Origin: JBGTLA01 sp041744375
GTDB lineage: Bacteria; Actinomycetota; Acidimicrobiia; Spongiisociales; ZC4RG35
DNA length: 7,865 nucleotides
NCBI GenBank assembly: GCA_041744375.1
Contig: JBGTLA010000154.1
Span: 1-7,865, forward strand
Direction: 5' to 3'
This document shows, piece by piece, positions 7,009 through 7,865 of the stretch. Position 1 is the stretch's first letter; every line of letters begins with the position of its first letter. The notes beneath the pieces are model-generated. The model had not been told where the DNA came from, ran no database searches, and was given only the letters and a program-made list of their open reading frames with translations. The position numbers and the translations under genes were made by a program.

Positions 7009-7022
7009 TTCTTTGGGTGCAA

Positions 7023-7054
7023 TTGACGCGCGGGAACCAACCCCGCGGTATATA
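7023..7054 (+). promoter_or_regulatory. Candidate promoter for the acyl-CoA synthetase gene
   Basis: The plus strand has TTGACG (7023-7028), a good actinobacterial -35 match, and TATATA (7049-7054). The 20-bp spacing is longer than ideal. The spacer contains the inverted repeat CGCGGG/CCCGCG (7029-7034 and 7042-7047). It lies about 96 bp before the predicted start. This is motif reading only. Confidence 0.3.
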
Positions 7055-7060
7055 CGCAGA

Positions 7061-7090
7061 AGCATAGACCCTCCCGGGAGAGGGTCGCAA
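7061..7090 (-). promoter_or_regulatory. Candidate promoter for the transporter operon
   Basis: On the minus strand TTGCGA (7085-7090) and TATGCT (7061-7066) are separated by 18 bp and resemble sigma-70 -35 and -10 boxes. The leader to the ATG at 6995 would be about 60 nt and would contain the strong GAGGGA site. It is the best operon promoter candidate I see in the 155-bp divergent gap. Confidence 0.35.
7067..7086. repeat. Inverted repeat in the divergent intergenic region, possible operator
   Basis: GACCCTC (7067-7073) and GAGGGTC (7080-7086) are exact reverse complements around CCGGGA, and an alternative fold uses the perfect palindrome CTCCCGGGAG (7071-7080). The repeat fills the spacer between the proposed boxes of the operon promoter, a common place for a repressor site. 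In an RNA from the plus-strand promoter it could instead be a leader hairpin. No regulator gene is present in the window. Confidence 0.45.
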
Positions 7091-7150
7091 CTATGCCAGC
7101 CAGGCACGCGGCACCGGATGACCCCCGATGGTCGCCGCCCCTTTAGGCTC

Positions 7151-7865
7151 ATGGGGAGCATGGAACAGGAGCGTGAGCGCACAGTGGATGAGATCGCCTG
7201 GCGCGCCGACCCGGACCGTGCCCAGAGAACCCGCACGGCCGAGTTCATGCGCCGTCACTCCATCGCCACCTACGACGAGCTCGAGGACCGTTCCATAGCC
7301 GACCCGGATTGGTTCTGGGCGTCGGTAGTCGAGTACCTGGTGATCCCGTTCTCGGCTCCCTTCACACGGGTGTCCGACACGACGGGAGGTCCCGAGTGGA
7401 CGACGTGGTTCATCGACGGGGAGCTAAACCTGTCCGAGGTGTGCGTCGACCGCTGGGCCCGGCAGACGCCGCAGACGCCGGCTGTGGTGGCCGAGCACGA
7501 GGACGGATCGAGCCGCACGCTCACTTTCGTCGAGCTCCAGTCGGAGGTGGCGGCCCTGGCGGGGGGACTACGCGCCTTGGGGGTGGCGGCGGGCGATGCC
7601 GTCGCCGTGTATCTGCCCATGTCGTCTGAGGCGGTGGTCAGCCTGTTGGCCATCGCCCGACTCGGGGCAGTGTTCATCCCCATCTTCTCGGGGTACGGGG
7701 CCGAAGCCGTGGCCGGCCGCCTCCACGATCCCCGGCCCAAGGTACTCATCTGTGCCGACGGCTTCACCCGTCGAGGCCGCCTGGTGGAAATGAAAGAAGC
7801 GGCCGACGCGGCCGCCGACCTGGCCGGCGGGCTCGAGCACGTCGTCGTGGTCGACTATGCCGGCC
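7151..7865 (+). CDS. Acetyl-CoA synthetase-like acyl-CoA synthetase (AMP-forming), N-terminal part, cut by window edge
   Basis: AMP-forming ligases of this family activate a carboxylic acid with ATP and join it to CoA in the cytoplasm. The visible 238 residues show the acetyl-CoA-synthetase-type N-terminal domain: DPDWFWASVVEYL (51-63), PFTRVSDTTGGPEWTTWFID (70-89) and GELNLSEVCVDRWA (90-103). The start of the AMP-binding domain follows, with LTFVELQSEVAALAGGLRAL, VAVYLPMSSEAVVSLLAIAR and LGAVFIPIFSGYGAEAVAGR. The P-loop (TSGTTG-type), the catalytic core and the C-terminal lid lie past the edge. The frame has no interruption. The start is uncertain: in-frame ATGs lie at 7118, 7151 and 7160, and none has a good Shine-Dalgarno. 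I use 7151, and the protein could begin at 7160. Acetate, propionate, acetoacetate or a longer acid are all possible substrates. Its divergence from a transporter-racemase operon is suggestive of shared acyl-CoA metabolism. Confidence 0.88.
   Translation, partial: MGSMEQERERTVDEIAWRADPDRAQRTRTAEFMRRHSIATYDELEDRSIADPDWFWASVVEYLVIPFSAPFTRVSDTTGGPEWTTWFIDGELNLSEVCVDRWARQTPQTPAVVAEHEDGSSRTLTFVELQSEVAALAGGLRALGVAAGDAVAVYLPMSSEAVVSLLAIARLGAVFIPIFSGYGAEAVAGRLHDPRPKVLICADGFTRRGRLVEMKEAADAAADLAGGLEHVVVVDYAG

Noticed and set aside
7029..7047. CGCGGG/CCCGCG inverted repeat considered as a terminator
   Set aside because: It has a six-base stem, no U-tract on either strand, and no gene ending nearby on either strand. 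It is better treated as a possible protein site or chance in GC-rich DNA.
7270..7767. A 165-codon minus-strand frame opposite the acyl-CoA synthetase
   Set aside because: The plus frame reads clearly as an acetyl-CoA-synthetase-type N-terminus through the window edge; the minus frame is Ser/Arg-rich without motifs.

Overview
The window is GC-rich, densely coding bacterial DNA, most likely from a high-GC actinobacterium. The class Acidimicrobiia is a guess, based on the Thr/Pro/Asp-rich linker behind the lipoprotein cysteine, the Mcr-type racemase and the codon usage. No rRNA, tRNA, CRISPR array, transposase or phage gene is visible. Nearly all the DNA is accounted for by seven genes.

Six genes lie on the minus strand and read right to left as one probable operon. 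They are a lipoprotein solute-binding protein of family 5 (5028-6995), two permeases of the DppB and DppC types (3729-4886 and 2585-3718), two ATPases of the DppD and DppF types (1529-2569 and 513-1532), and the N-terminal half of an alpha-methylacyl-CoA racemase (1-502, running off the left edge). From the first permease onward the genes are 10, 15, -4 and 10 bp apart, which implies translational coupling. The binding-protein gene is separated from the permeases by 141 bp holding a perfect 15-bp hairpin. This is a plausible device for making more binding protein than membrane complex. One gene on the plus strand (7151 to the right edge) encodes the N-terminal part of an acetyl-CoA-synthetase-like acyl-CoA ligase. 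It diverges from the operon across about 155 bp with candidate promoters for both directions.

The five transport genes form a complete peptide/opine/nickel/oligosaccharide-class ABC importer: a lipid-anchored receptor, a permease heterodimer and an ATPase heterodimer. The cargo cannot be read from sequence. The racemase at the end of the operon and the divergent CoA ligase suggest, as inference only, that the imported compound or its breakdown product is activated to a CoA thioester and that a 2-methyl-branched intermediate is epimerised for beta-oxidation.

The transporter is a conventional type overall. Its unusual parts are a DppB subunit with an inserted segment that looks like two extra membrane helices, a DppC subunit with an enlarged external loop, and cysteine clusters in both ATPases that could hold iron-sulfur clusters. 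I did not find clear evidence of a wholly new system.
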